A stretch of 64,000 nucleotides of DNA, from contig OZ038378.1 in NCBI GenBank assembly GCA_964036045.1, positions 175,792,341 through 175,856,340 on the forward strand. The letters run 5' to 3'. Under the pieces are notes generated by a model. The model did not search any database, was not told the origin of the DNA, and saw only the letters and a program-made list of their open reading frames with translations. Positions 25,680 to 39,300 of this stretch are shown here, one piece after another. The stretch is from Eutreptiella sp. 'Long Island Sound 2002' (taxonomy: Eukaryota > Euglenozoa > Euglenophyceae > Eutreptiales > Eutreptiaceae). A program made the translations under genes and the position numbers. Positions within the stretch are counted from its first letter, which is position 1. Each line of letters starts with the position of its first letter.

Positions 25680-27383
25680 TAGTCTGCCTAGCGAGGGTTG
25701 CAGCAGTCGGAGAAGGAGAAGGGTGCCCCTTATCCTGCTACCACAGTCCACATGGTCTCGCAACCCTGCGAACGCCGCTATTTGACAACATGCCACTGTC
25801 ACTTGGCCAGGGCTTGTGCAATACAGACCTTTCGAAAATACTACGCAAGAGTCAGTGCTTCCACTGCCCAATTAGCGCTGGTCCTGTATTGGTCACGGGA
25901 GACTACTTGAGGCCGAGCGCTAATGACCGACCTAAAACAATTAGAGCGGTTGTAGATTCAGCTAAATTCAGTGCTGACAAAGTCCTTTGCCCCTGACCTG
26001 ATCACCCAAAATCAGCAAAGCAGGACATGCAAATTCCGGCAGATGATCAAACTCCTCATTAGAAGGCCTCGGCAGCGGATGCATGAAGCCCCACGATAGA
26101 GCAGAAGCCTTTTTGGCCTCTGGGGGCCATGCGCATCTGCTTACATGAACATGATGACCGTTCGGAAACTGAGTGGACCAGTGAATAGTGGCGTTCCCGT
26201 CTCCCTCGTGCCAACAAGCCCACTTGCTTTTAAACAGCAGATCAGTGCCACATCAACACTGGCCCAATCAGTCTGATGCTTTCAGATTGTTTGGATGATC
26301 GGCTCAGTAAGGGCAATAAAATTATGACACCGTGAGTAAATGCAGGGTCAGCGATTCTGGGGCGTACGACGGCAGTGGCGATAGCAGTCAGGTAGGAGTG
26401 CGGACAGGGTGAGGGGGTACGGACAGGGTTCCCACCAGTGCTGGGATGCATGGAGAATGGGACTAGGGCTAGGGGTCAGGAAACCGGATGGGGTGGGTAT
26501 GGCTGAGAAAACAGAAAGGGATAGAATCACCAATAGCACTGGTGGATGGTGTGAGGACAAGACTACGAGTCGGGCTCAAGCTACGAACCAGATTACAAAT
26601 GTGACCATATGAGGGGCAATTACAGAGAGGATAGAAATGCGGATAGGATAGAGGCTAGCTCTTCGGCGAGCAACAGGCCCATCATTAGGACTGGGTGGGG
26701 GGGGGGTTGTACCAGGATGGGACTTGGCTAAGGGCTAAGGATTGGACTTGGGCTAGGGCTCCAGCTCGGGACAGGGGCCGAAAGCATGGGTCGCAATTGT
26801 TGCTGCTGCGCCCTGTCGTCTTGCACCACGTAACGCAGACTCCTCTGCTTCGCTGAAAACGTTCCTTCAGCCCGAGGCCGTGTTCCCAGGGCTGAGATGT
26901 ACCACAGAGGAGCACACACAGGAGCCTGGGCGAAACTTTGGCCAAAAACATCTGTGAAGACAGTCGGTGAAGGGGACCAGCAGGCAGCATTCACAGGTGC
27001 AGAGTAGGCCCAAAGATCGGACTAACCGGACCTGTACCCTTTAGGGGGGGGGGGGGGTCCTCGCCATCGCTCTCCTATCCATGGGCCTGGGCACCTGTCG
27101 TCTACTATCTTGGTTGGGTCAAACCTTGACGACCTGGGCGTTACCCCAAGATTGGTATCGCAAATGATCAGCTTACCAAGATGACCTATTGTGAGGTAGA
27201 AGCCGTGTCATCAAAAAATGTGTCGAAACCCTACCCCTTTCACACCCGTCATGCCAGGACGCGGTGGCCACCGTTGATGGCCCAGCTCTCCAGGCTTGTT
27301 TTCCAACCCATCCGCCCTTAACTCGGGGCTGCCAGCAGCCCCTAAGCAGTCAGATGTATCACTGCCCAGCAGCCCCTCAGCTC

Positions 27384-30300
27384 TCAAAACTGATACATGC
27401 GCACTTGTGACAGGAGCTCCATCAGCTGCTGCACCAATGAATGGCTCTGACCGTGGGTCACCATCAGGATCTCCGAAGCCTTATTGAGGGACTTGTATGC
27501 AATTTCCGTGTGCTGCAGATACCACGCAAGCTTACCATGTGTAAAATACTGCAGGCCAACCATCGGATGGGCCTCACACACTGACAAAAGCGAGGGAAGC
27601 ATGAAAATATGTCACGGTTAAGAGCAGGGAGGGTTGAGGTTGCAGAGTTCCGGCAAACACACACCACACTGACGTGACAAACCATAGAACCTGACGTTCC
27701 ATAATCGAGCCATACATACTGCCCTGCCATAGTCAAACGACAAGCACCACCCTCCTGCGGATAAGGCATGTGTCAACCTTCCGGTGGACAGACCATATGC
27801 ATCACCCTGCAGTCAACAAACCACATATTCTACCACCATGTACAATCACACTACTGTAGTAGGCAGACCATACATACGACCCTCCAGGAGACCAGTCAGC
27901 TGTTCTAACGCTCCCAGGGGAGCAGGCGCTGCAGCGGCCAACCACTGACTACCTTGTACATCTGTTCGTATTCCTGCTGGGATGTGAGAGGGATGATGCC
28001 TTCGGGGGGGGGGGGGGGGGGGCAATACACATACTAGTCACATGGACTATTCCGATCCATCAACACTGTCTACACTCCAGTCGACACATCGCACATACTG
28101 TTGTCCTATACCATGTTTGACTTTGCGCAGACAAGCCATACACACTGACCTTCCGGAGATAGACCATGCGTGCCCTCCCATAGATGAATCATCTCTACTC
28201 CCCTGTCAACAAACCATTTCTTCATGGCATTGTGCAAATTCACACATCTCAGAAGAAGCACTCCAAACCTGGCCACGAAGCAACCAAACAAAACAGAGAG
28301 ACCCTGGAACAGAACGGAGGGGGGTAGCCTGTTCGAATATAGACACTCTTTTGGGGGCCCGAAGGGGGGGGCGTTGGTGCAGGGGGGCTGGAAGGGTGCC
28401 CAGGGGACATGACAGGGGGGGAGGGGAATCAGGCAGCTCCGAACAGTTGGGTGAGCAGCCCAGGTGGCCTGACTCATGCACCGCCCCTAACCCTGGACTG
28501 GCCACCATATTGGTAGTGACATGCTTGCTCTGAGGTAGTTATAGAGTGAGGCACACAACATGGGGTTTTTGATACAGAAATGAGTGGGGGAATGCATCAT
28601 GCACATCAAAAACCCACCAAGGCACCAAAGGATCCTCATTGGCGTCCCGGGGGGCGGGAAGATCATCAGACAGACCAATGTGGTCCCCCAGAGGCGCCAA
28701 GTGCAGGGCATTGGACTCATCCTACGCAAAATATGTATTTTGAGCATTTTGAGTGTGCACACTTAGGGTGGAAAAACATGTTTACCCAATGCCGTATGCC
28801 TGGAACAATTTCTTCGGTGCCAGCATTTTTCCCCAAAACCTTAAATGGCAGAAATGAGGGTGCAAGAACTTTGGGGGGGGGCGGGTGTCTATATTTGAAC
28901 GGATCGCCCCCCTCGGATAGAACCATTGCGGACATCAGTGTGACAAGGACTTCGAGAGAGAGGGGCGAGTATGTCGGGTGGTACTTCTGGGTGTACGCAC
29001 CTGCTCACCTTTGGAGGAGGGAATCCTGGGTGTGGATGTGCGGGCTTGTTGGGCAGGTGAAACACTGCGATCTGACATGTTGCTCCCTTGGCCTTTGCTA
29101 GATGGCAGAGAGTGTCCTCAGGGGCACTAAAAGCCTGACATTGGTGGAATTGTGCCACATGCACCAAGTTACAAGGCGGAACGGGCAGAATAATTACCTG
29201 TTTGCCTGAACATCCGCCAGTTCTAGGTACAGGGTGCACAATCCTCCGGTGTGAGCCCCTGCGGAGTCTCCAGGGGGGCATCCCACTGGTGTACCCTACC
29301 TTGGGCATCCACGGCCTGGAACCATGAACACCAACGTACAGCATGCAGAGGTGAGACTCCGCCAAAAAGTGCACCCACACGTGCACAGCACAGACCAGCA
29401 GCACACCTGAATATACGTACTCATAGAACAGAAGTGAGCGACTGCAGTATTTGAATGCCGCATCATAGTCCTGTAACTCAATGCAACTTTGAACCAGCCC
29501 ATCAAGTGTCCAATGTGTAAAAATATGACGAGGACCCAATTTACCTGCAGAGCGCAAGACAAACATTTGTCCAGACACATGCCCACACTGAAACATGCTC
29601 TCAGCCCAGGGTGCACATCATGCACAGAGAGAGAATTTTGCACACCTTTTTGCAACTGCATCGCCTTTGTATACTGCTGGAGAGCCGTAGTGTAATCGCC
29701 CGAATCTCTGCACTTGTTGCCTGCTGCCAGACACGCACTGCGGAAACAGGGAGGTATGTGCGATACAGTCGCCGGCTGGACAAGGCTGTGGCCATGAAAT
29801 TGCGCAGCATGGTGCACTTGGATAAGCAAAGGGGACACGAAAATTGAGAATCAGAGGCCTGTTATCATGCCAGATAGCTGGTCTCCCACTTGTTTAGAGT
29901 CACTTTTTGTAATACATCAACCATTTCGAGTGTACCACAGACATGGAACATGAACCACTGCCCCGCATGACAAGAAACACGATGTCGCAGCCCTGACAGT
30001 CACACACACACAGGGTGTGAGTGTGCAAAAACTGTCAATCAACAGTCACTGAAATCCAGTCATCATAAATGAGATCTCGATTCGCCAATGTAGGGACCCC
30101 TGGACGAAATTTCTGCCGGATCTTGCAAGAAGAGCAGAAAAAGGTAGAAAGAAAGAGGAGAAGGAAAAGAAATGAACAAATACGATTGCGGAGGGTGGAG
30201 AACTAATTAGGGCAAGCTAGGCGAAGGTGTAGGGATGATTACGGGGAAATGAAAATTTTGAAGAACACAAAGATTTGCAAAATGAAAACAGGTGATCGTG

Positions 30301-33300
30301 AGAAAGCCCTGAACCTAATCCTCATGAACGCCTTGCAAAAGGCTGGGCAATTCCTCATTTCTTCTGATGCATGAAACCTGGGTGTTGCACATGTGCACCA
30401 ATAGGTGACCCGTAATATGTGCAGAACGTTGTTCCAATTTTAGCCCTGATGCTTAACAACGAATGTGGTTTTATGTTGTGGCAAAAGCGTCGTATTGCCC
30501 AGGGATCACCAACAAACTGGACAAATATTGGTATCTGCCAACCAATGTCCATCTAGCCTGGTGAGCGCAATTCTTGTTGTGGATCAGGCTCCGTGCATTT
30601 TCTGGGGAAAATCATTGCTCTCTGATGTGTCCACCCCCAAAACGTTTCAAGTTAAGGGAATGCAGTTTAACAGACAACTTGAAACTCACAAAAAATTGCA
30701 TCGTGCTTTTTGCACATAACTCTTTGAGCCACAGCTTCGCAATTTTGGATCCCAGCAGCACATTTGTGGCATCTATTGTCTGCCCCCAGGCCATGGCATC
30801 ATCACAGCTGCCTCTTGTGCATGTACAGGCGCAGACAGCTCCCACAGAGGTTTTTGACAGACATTTTGCGTACGCGTGCTGTGCATACTACTCCTCACCT
30901 TTTGTAGGCCACGGCCTCGTTTCGGCTGAAGTACGCGTGGAAGTGTTGCACACAGCTGCATATGGCTGCACACAGCATCAAGGTACCTCAGAAGTGTCAA
31001 CTGCTGCTGCTCGGCCTTGCACAAGGGGTTCACAGCCTCAGACAAGCATCCCAAATCTACATCACGCACACCCCCATCGGTGCAAACGTTGCATGCACAG
31101 TCAAAAAAGTAGCGATGCTTCAGCTCCTGCTTGCGTGTGTCGGTAGTTGCGGCCAACTCAATGTAGCTGATGGTCACCTGTGTTCCAGACGAGTGTCAGA
31201 GGCATAGAAGAGCCCTTCGCAGCTTTGCCGTTGCTCCTGTCCCTTGTCAGGGTCAGAAAGTACCTCCGCCCCGATTTGACACGCGTGCCACGTAAGACAC
31301 TCCCTTGAGGCCATGGAAAGGTGAAACTACTGTACTGTACCGGAATACTATTTCTGCGTTGGGTGTTTTGAATTTCATCTAAGGAAAATCAGGGAAAATT
31401 TTTTTTGCGATTTTTTCTCTGCGGAAATCAGTTTGATTGAGCTGTTCTTGGTTGACAGAGTCAATTTTTTTTTGCATTTTTTTGCTCTTGGGCATCAAAT
31501 GGTCGGTCGGCTGAACTGGATGTCCCCACCATAGACAATTCCAGCCAATGTTCAGAGCAAGTTCTCAGCAGGCTCGCAACCCATCTGGGTTTTTGCTAGG
31601 CAACTGTCCTGGTGCTTCCGCCCTTGTTCGCTTGCTGTCCTCCCTTATGTACAGTTGTCCATTACCATGCCGTTTACTCAAGCGGCTGTGGTGCTGGCTC
31701 TACCGGGTGAGTGGCGTACATTCTGGTCAGGGGTCAGTCCCTTGGTGCATAACGCTGGCCCCACTCGGCCAGTACCCCTGGGGATATCGTGTTGGGTCCT
31801 TAGGTTGAAAAACCCAGTGGGTTCAGGCTCGGTTAAGGTCAATTACACACAACCATACAGTGCTGGGGTTTCGGGGGTTTGTTCATGTCCTAGTGGGCAG
31901 TTCCTCACAAGGGGTTCACTGCATGGGGGATCTCTGAGGGGTGGTAAGACGTGGTCCTTCCGTATCGCAGGAAATGGTGGACGCCGTGTCCACATCACTG
32001 TGTGACCCAAAGGACGCGTCCCTCATCTGAAATGTCGGAGGGCTGGGGGGCACATCGGCCATTGGGACAAATTGCAGGGTTTGTAACAGGCATACCGAGG
32101 CTTCTGGTGACATCGGAGAAGCTGTGGCGTCCGGAACATGCGGTGCGCTGGCCCAACTACTGTGGGTGTTTGGAAATGATCCAGCCCCCGTTGGGGGTTT
32201 CCGCTGGCTGATCTGGCCAACCGTCTACAAATACTGTATATAGGTTCAAATTCTCGGACAGGGGGGGGAGCATGGTTTGCTTCTCTTGTGCAGCCGTACC
32301 AGCGTACATGCCTCCACGTCCACGAGCGGTGTTCAACCGCTCGGTTCTGTGGGTACTCGTGGGGTATGCCTCACCGGTGTGCTCAGTGCATCTCCGGTTG
32401 CCGCACTGGGGTGGTTGGGGCTCCTGAACTCTCTTCGTCTGCTGGTTCCCCTTCATTGACACCCAACAGTGACTGCTCATCAAATTCCTCCTCCCCATCC
32501 TCTTCTACCTCCACCCTGCCAACCATGTTCACAGAAATATGGCCAAACAGGAGTGGGGATTTGCGGCGCCCCACATCCGCTAGTTCATCGGCTTTGTGGT
32601 TACCCCTGATTCCTACATGCGACGGCACCTGAAGCCAGTGCATATCCTTTCCACAGACTTTAAGCAAGGATAGGATTTCTTCCCACAAGTCCACGTGGCT
32701 CACTGGCCCATTCGACCCCACACACTGATGCCGTTTCTATTTCTGCGCTTTCCCCAACGCCCCATCCACCACCAGCAGTGAATCTGGGCAGATGAGCGTT
32801 TGTTTTCCTGGCGTTTTTTTGCTCTTCGGGGGGGGGGGGGGGGGGCTGTTTCACACATTTCAGTGCTGCTGGACAGGACCTGGGGTACCTTGGAATCTGG
32901 GATTGCAGTCCATTCCTACACAGGCACACCAATGTGCATCAGTTGGACTCTTGTCGTGCAGTCCACAGCACAGGCAAGCACCAACAAGCAACAGTATTGG
33001 ATGATTCAGGCCTACCAGATTTGTCCACCAAACCGGTTGTAAATTCGTCCACTGTAGTGCACACGGCCCTACCACTTCTTCACAAAACGGGTTTGCACAT
33101 TCTTGGACGATAGAGCACATGACACAGAAAGCGCTGCAGGAGATTACAACAAGGGGCAATACAGTACTGTAAAGGGCTACGAAAGAGAAACAAAACGGAC
33201 ACAGATTGCCGACATGTGTGGAGCAGATGCATGCATCTAGCCAGGTGTTTACACGGGATGGACTCCAGTGTACACACTTCGTAACAGGTGTTATTTGCAG

Positions 33301-36300
33301 ACACATGTTGCAGACCCGATGCTTCGTTCAATTGCGGAGCCCTGATGGCGCAGGCACACAGGTGCCTTAGACAAGACTGCTGGGAGATCCTGTGTCGTTT
33401 GACGGGAACAGAAAGGAAAAGAGGCTCCTGACGGCCCTTCATGGGCTTCGCTGTAGCACTTCTGTTTGATTGCTTCCCATCCCCCCACCCCATCCCCCAC
33501 CAACCACCATCTATGCGACAGTTGCAGCGACACAACAGGATGGCCCACCGGGCAACCAATGACCACACCTCTTCGCCAGCGTTGATGCGCTTCGTTGCCC
33601 GAAGAAACAATTTTGGTCCATCAAACACCACCACGGCATTGGGAGCGCAGCTGTGATTCAGTGCGGTGCTAACAAGGTAGACCCCGGCCCCAACAGGCTG
33701 CAGATCCGAGTTCAAGAGATTGAAATTGTTCGCCTCGAACTTACAAAAGGCCGAGACCACAGCCCGCATGTTGTCACAGATGGGCAGTTCTTCACCTGGA
33801 GAAACGAATGTTGTGCACCCCTGAACCCCACTGACATTCCCAAGTGCCGCCTTTGAGCCGTTGAGCAATGGTCCTATCCTTCCTGATGCAGCCCAAGGAA
33901 CCCGACTCTGCATGAAGTAAGAGTTGGTAAACAATACAGATACAAATGTACCCAAAAAATTCCGACTTTGTTGCATGAATTGTTGCATGCCACCTCTAGC
34001 CTTCATTTCTCACATAGAAAACGGACAGAAAACTGATAAAAAGCGTTGCCCAGCTTGGTGCGCCCTCTCATCTTGACAGCTTTGCCAACGCAACATGCAC
34101 CATACCATAGTCTAGAACAGCATATTTTGACTCTGCCTGTCCCACATGGCACCTAGGCAGCCCACCCAAGCAATTTGGCATCTCTATGTACCTCAGGAGA
34201 GCACGCAAGGATGGAAACTGAGTTACACCAGCGTTTTACATCGTGTTACTGGGTGTTCTAATAAAACCAGCATCTTAAAAATGAGGGGCTTCCCCAAAAC
34301 GATGGGGTGGCATCTGTAGGCTTCATTGGGCTCTCAACCTAGCATTTCCCAGTATTTTGGGCTCGAAGGCATGGGACAGGCACTTGGATACCTTCAAGCC
34401 AACCCACCCTATCCTAACTACTCTTCTCTACCCCCCCCTCACGCAAATACACCCCACTTGTTCTACTTTCATTGCATTCAAGACATGGGGTTGAACCAAA
34501 CATGCAGGAACAAGATGAGATTTTACTGCCCAGCACACAGCATCAGCGTATTTGTCGGAGACAGAGAGACAGATAGACAAACAAATAGATAGCGTGAATA
34601 GAGAAAAGCCATGTACGGCCAATAGGCATTCGAGAAGAACTGCGAGCGGTGAAGCAGAACTGTTGCGTTTTGCACTTAGCCTGCGCCCGCACTCAGCTGC
34701 ACCTGACACATATCAAGATGTATTTTTGCATAGCAAGCTTGGAAAAGTGATTGCTCAGTGCCATGAAATCCAAGATCACTGGTGAAGTCAGCTGAAATGC
34801 AAGTTTTGCATTAAAGAGCTATGGACACCACAAACCGACGCGGCTTGGGCAAACCAAGTATCCCCCAAACATGTCCTTCTTAGGCCACTTGAAGAAGCTG
34901 CACTTGCTTCATGACATAGAGGGAAACAAACGCACCGCGCGCACCGCGCATAGCACCGCGCGCGCACCGCGCGCTCGTTTTTGGGTTGCTGTTTTATGCA
35001 CTTCTGGCTGATTTTCAGTGTGGCAGAAACACGGTGGCTTCAGGGGTTCACATACAACAACGGAGGCCTCCACTCCATCCTCCTCACCATTGCAATGGTG
35101 GTTGTAGCTGCCCACACCCCCTGCCGGGGGGGGGCGTTGAGCTCAAAGAGACCTCCTCGGCACGGCCCACCACCGAGGAGGGTGCCCCGCATGGGTGCCC
35201 AAACCTGCGGAGCATTCGTTTCGACACGTTTCGCGTTTCGAACCTCACGGGGTGCTCATTCCTGTGAGGTGCCCCATAGGGTGCCCAATCCTATGAAGCA
35301 TTCGTTTCACAATGTTGGGGCATTGCACAAGAATAGCAAAAAAAGAGATGTGAGCTGTAATGCAAAGAACCAAAGGAGTGAAGGTAGCCAATCTGAAAAG
35401 TAGGATTCAGCACCTTGGTTTCTGCGGTGCTGGGCTCACAACTCCACACCCATCATCGTCAGGGGCGACGGTCTCCGGGTGTGCCTGCCCTTGCCGAAGG
35501 AGGTGGATGATCACAAATTTTTGATCCCGCTGCCCTCCCACAAGCTGTACTTATGCTTGTGGGAGAGTGGTGTTTACAGCCCGCAGTGACTAAATGAAAA
35601 AATGGTGGGTTAATAAAACAACACGCGCCAAACCGTGCGCACCGCGCGCACACCGCGCATAGCACCGCGCGCACCGCGCGTTCGTTTCCCTCATAGAGTT
35701 GTGCAATTTGCAATCATTCTCCCGTGGAGAACAGTCATGCTTTTGGGTCAAAATGGGTCTATCTATACATGAAAATTGCTATCAAAGAGGGAAATTTGCT
35801 AGAGCCACGTATCAGACGTTTTTGCTGGACGGAGTAGTTTTGCTGTCATGTGCCGTAGTTAGATACAATACAAACCCATCGTCGTTTTTCAGCTAAAGCC
35901 ATGTGCTTCACATGCACAGGGCAGCGACACAGACCCACCGCTGCTTGTGCTGTGCCGAACGCTTTTTTTGTATGGTGCTCTGCACCATAAAATATGGTGC
36001 CCTGCACAATATAAAAAAATCCTACAAACAGCAAATAACTAGAGATGACATTCAACCCAGCCGTTCCCATGCAAATATGGTATTTTGTCTCCAATAGCTT
36101 GATTTCACCACGGGGCTCCACATTTGTCAAACCGGCAGGCGTGGATTTTGTTGGAAAAATGTACATAATAGCGCTGAACCATGGATTTGCCCGCAAAATA
36201 TACATCATGGTACCTCTACAATGCGAAGCATTGCATGTGGGTGCAAAGCACCGTGCACAGGCCACAACACAATTGAAGATAGCAGTTGAATTGCAGTCGT

Positions 36301-39300
36301 GGATGACGTCATCCGAAGATGGCTGTCATGATGTCTATGTGTACTCTGTACGCCCTCCATGTCATTAACCGTCACACGGCGCCCCTGGAAATATGCCCGC
36401 CCTTAACACTCTGTGATCCCCACTTGTTCATCCCCCCACCCCCCCAGCCCCAGCAAAAAGAAAATAGTCCCTGCGTGTTCTAATATCAGGACTACCAACC
36501 ATGTCAACCACCAATCTCTTGCAGTCAATGTTGCCATCAAAATGACTGCCCTGAAGAGTAAATTCGCGTGGTCACACTCGCTTTTTGCTGGGTATGTTAG
36601 TGGGTTATGTTCAATTTTGGACGGGCTAGCTTGGAGCTCCGCCACCATCAATTTTCTTCATCACGTGCTGAAAAAAATAACTACTAAATCTAACACTGCC
36701 ACTTCTGATGATTTAAGCCCAGAGGCTAACGGATGGCTCATTGGACACATTAATTTTACAAAAGCACCTTCAAATTGGGTCCCTAGTGCAGTCCAGAAGC
36801 CCCACCTTCCATCTCCACGGCATGTCCAAATGACACCTTTGAAAATGGGACCCACAAAAATAAAAATTTGCCTTTTTGACCAAACTGCCGAACCCCACCG
36901 CATGTAAATAGTATCCAGCCCGCCTTCACGGATCCAACTACTGCATGAAAAATGCGTTGGGATAGAGGTGGGTTGCGGTTCAGGGTGGTGATCAACTTGC
37001 GAGTACATACAAGAAAAAATGTGTAGCGTGAGAAGAAAAGAAAATTCAAAAATGACTCTTGGTTGATGTTGTGCTATGGACCACATCAACCAGGGCTGAT
37101 CTTGCTGCTTCGTACTTAATTTATCATTTTGACTTCCATTTCCCCCAAATTTGGTCCCCATTTCTTTCCGTCAAATCACGGCAACGAAGGGTGACAAGTA
37201 GATTTCCCGTCAAGAACGATGGTGAAACACACTTCCTTTGCTTGCACTTTCCCTAGCATGGGGGGCAACTGCCGTGCAAAAGGGGCAAATTGCCCATACT
37301 ATCTGGCGCCTGGATGGTTTGCTTAGCACAATTTTCTGCCTCTCTTGGTTCCTTGCTGCTGGGCCTTTCAGATGCGGTGATGAGGGTTATTGAGGGTCCG
37401 TGAAGGGGGGGCAAGAGTTAATGGACATGTTGAATGTGACACGCACGTCGACGCGCTGGGGGATGCTCGAAGCTGCCCAGCCCTGGCTCTGTAACCAGGC
37501 GGGTGTTTATCTGCCAGTGCACAAACAGCACAGAAATTCGATTTGTGCACCGCGGAGGGAATAGATGTGCAGGTTACAAGCGACTGTTTTTCAGGGGCGT
37601 GCAATACCTGCCAATCGGCAATCGCGCACAAGCTTCGACATCTGCGCATACCGGCTCCTGTGGTCTTCATCCATGGCCTCCTGGTGCGAAACCAAGTTCT
37701 CAAAGGCTGCACAAACTGCAGGATGACGAAGGTCAGGAGGAAGTGGATCCCCGGTGCCGCCGCTGTTGAGGTACACCCACTCCAGCCTGCACATCTTTGG
37801 ACCCCAGAACGACAAACACTGTGAGGCATGAAGCACATTTGCCGCCTTGCCAAAAGGGAGTGCAAGACGCAACGTAAACCCTTGGAAACTGACAGTCGTA
37901 GCGGTTGAACCAGGAAACAGAATCCGTCTGCGGCGTTGAGCAGCACAAAGACGCAATGCACACAAATCGGCTTCGCAGTGGGCCCTTGAATTGGTGGCCG
38001 GCGGTAAATCTGCCGGAAACTGGCTGACCAGAACGCCCCCATCTGCCTACGGCAAACTGCAAACAAAATGCACCAACTTGGGAAACCACCTGCGACGCTG
38101 CATAAGATTCAGCCTACAAAAACGGGTTACAACGGTAACGGTAGCCGTCAAAACAGGTTATGTGGTACCACGCCAGCTCAACAGAGCAACTGATGAAACA
38201 TTACATAATCTTCGTCACGAATGGGGTTGCAAAAAACTTTTCACCCCCAAGCATAACAGTGGGAAGAGAAATTTCCAGTGCCTTTGGTGCCAAGTTTTGT
38301 CAACCCACTTGCCTCACAGGGTTCTGGGTGTGAGGCAAGGCCATGCAGCAATGCAAAATGGGACCGCGGCAGGGCAGAAACGGTTGGGCGCGTGCGGGAG
38401 GTGAGCCAATTGCCCAGCACCAAACTCCCACGTCTTGGCACACAGGCAGACAGACAGACAGACATCTGTGTTGTGGGCTTAAACTAGGCGGAACAGCTGA
38501 CATGCCCTGACGAGACCTTCACCCAGAGGGTTGCACCCTTGCCCAGCACATGGATGCGGGATGTGCAAACCACAAACGGATGCACTTGCCTGCCTGCCTG
38601 TCTCTCTTTCTGCCGGTCTGCCCGTCTGCCAACCTGATGTTCTGTCCCAGACAGTGTCTGCCTGCGTGTTACCTGAAGGCGCAGGGTGTGTGAACAGCGA
38701 AGGCAATGAGGCAATGGACAAATTGGTTTTGCACTACCCGGGACGAAACAGCTTTTCGAGTGTTACAATGCGACACTTACACCTGCTGGATCGCCCTTCT
38801 GCTCCTCATAATCCAACCGCCGCAACACCCGCAACATCAATCGAAGGGTGGCTGTCGGTATATTGGGACGCACTTTGCGGATACTTTGGCACTCCTTCAT
38901 GTGCCATAGTCGATCAGATTTTTGGCAGTCGCTGTCAGAGGAGGAGAGAACATGGCAGCAGTTAAGGTAAAGCGGGGTAGATGGGCTTGGGATGAGGGAT
39001 CACGTGCCCAGGACCCAGACTCTGGGCCCATCCCCACACCTTCTTGCATATACCCCCAATGTGGTAAATGTGGTAAATAGCTTCTCGTCGCCACAGCCTG
39101 CAGGGAGCAAATCTGTTTTGGCAACTGCACCAGATGTGGATCTGGACCTGGCACAGTTTCAGGTCATGCTGCAGCTGCAGCTATACGTGCGGATCTACCG
39201 TCAGATGCAAATCATCGAACCAACAACTCCTTTGTCTGGCCCCCGCCTATGATCACAGCCCTCACATGGGCAAGGGAACCTTATTAAAGTGCTGCAACCC

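Larger units (their letters stand above)
24239..27383. other. intergenic region between the PARP-like and SMYD-like genes
   Basis: About 3.1 kb with no convincing coding sequence. It should contain the promoter of the PARP-like gene (right of 24238) and the 3' end of the SMYD-like gene (left of 27384); no TATA box or poly-A signal can be singled out with confidence. It holds the 40-bp triple repeat, a TCCG microsatellite and G-runs at about 26697 and 27044. Confidence 0.55.
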
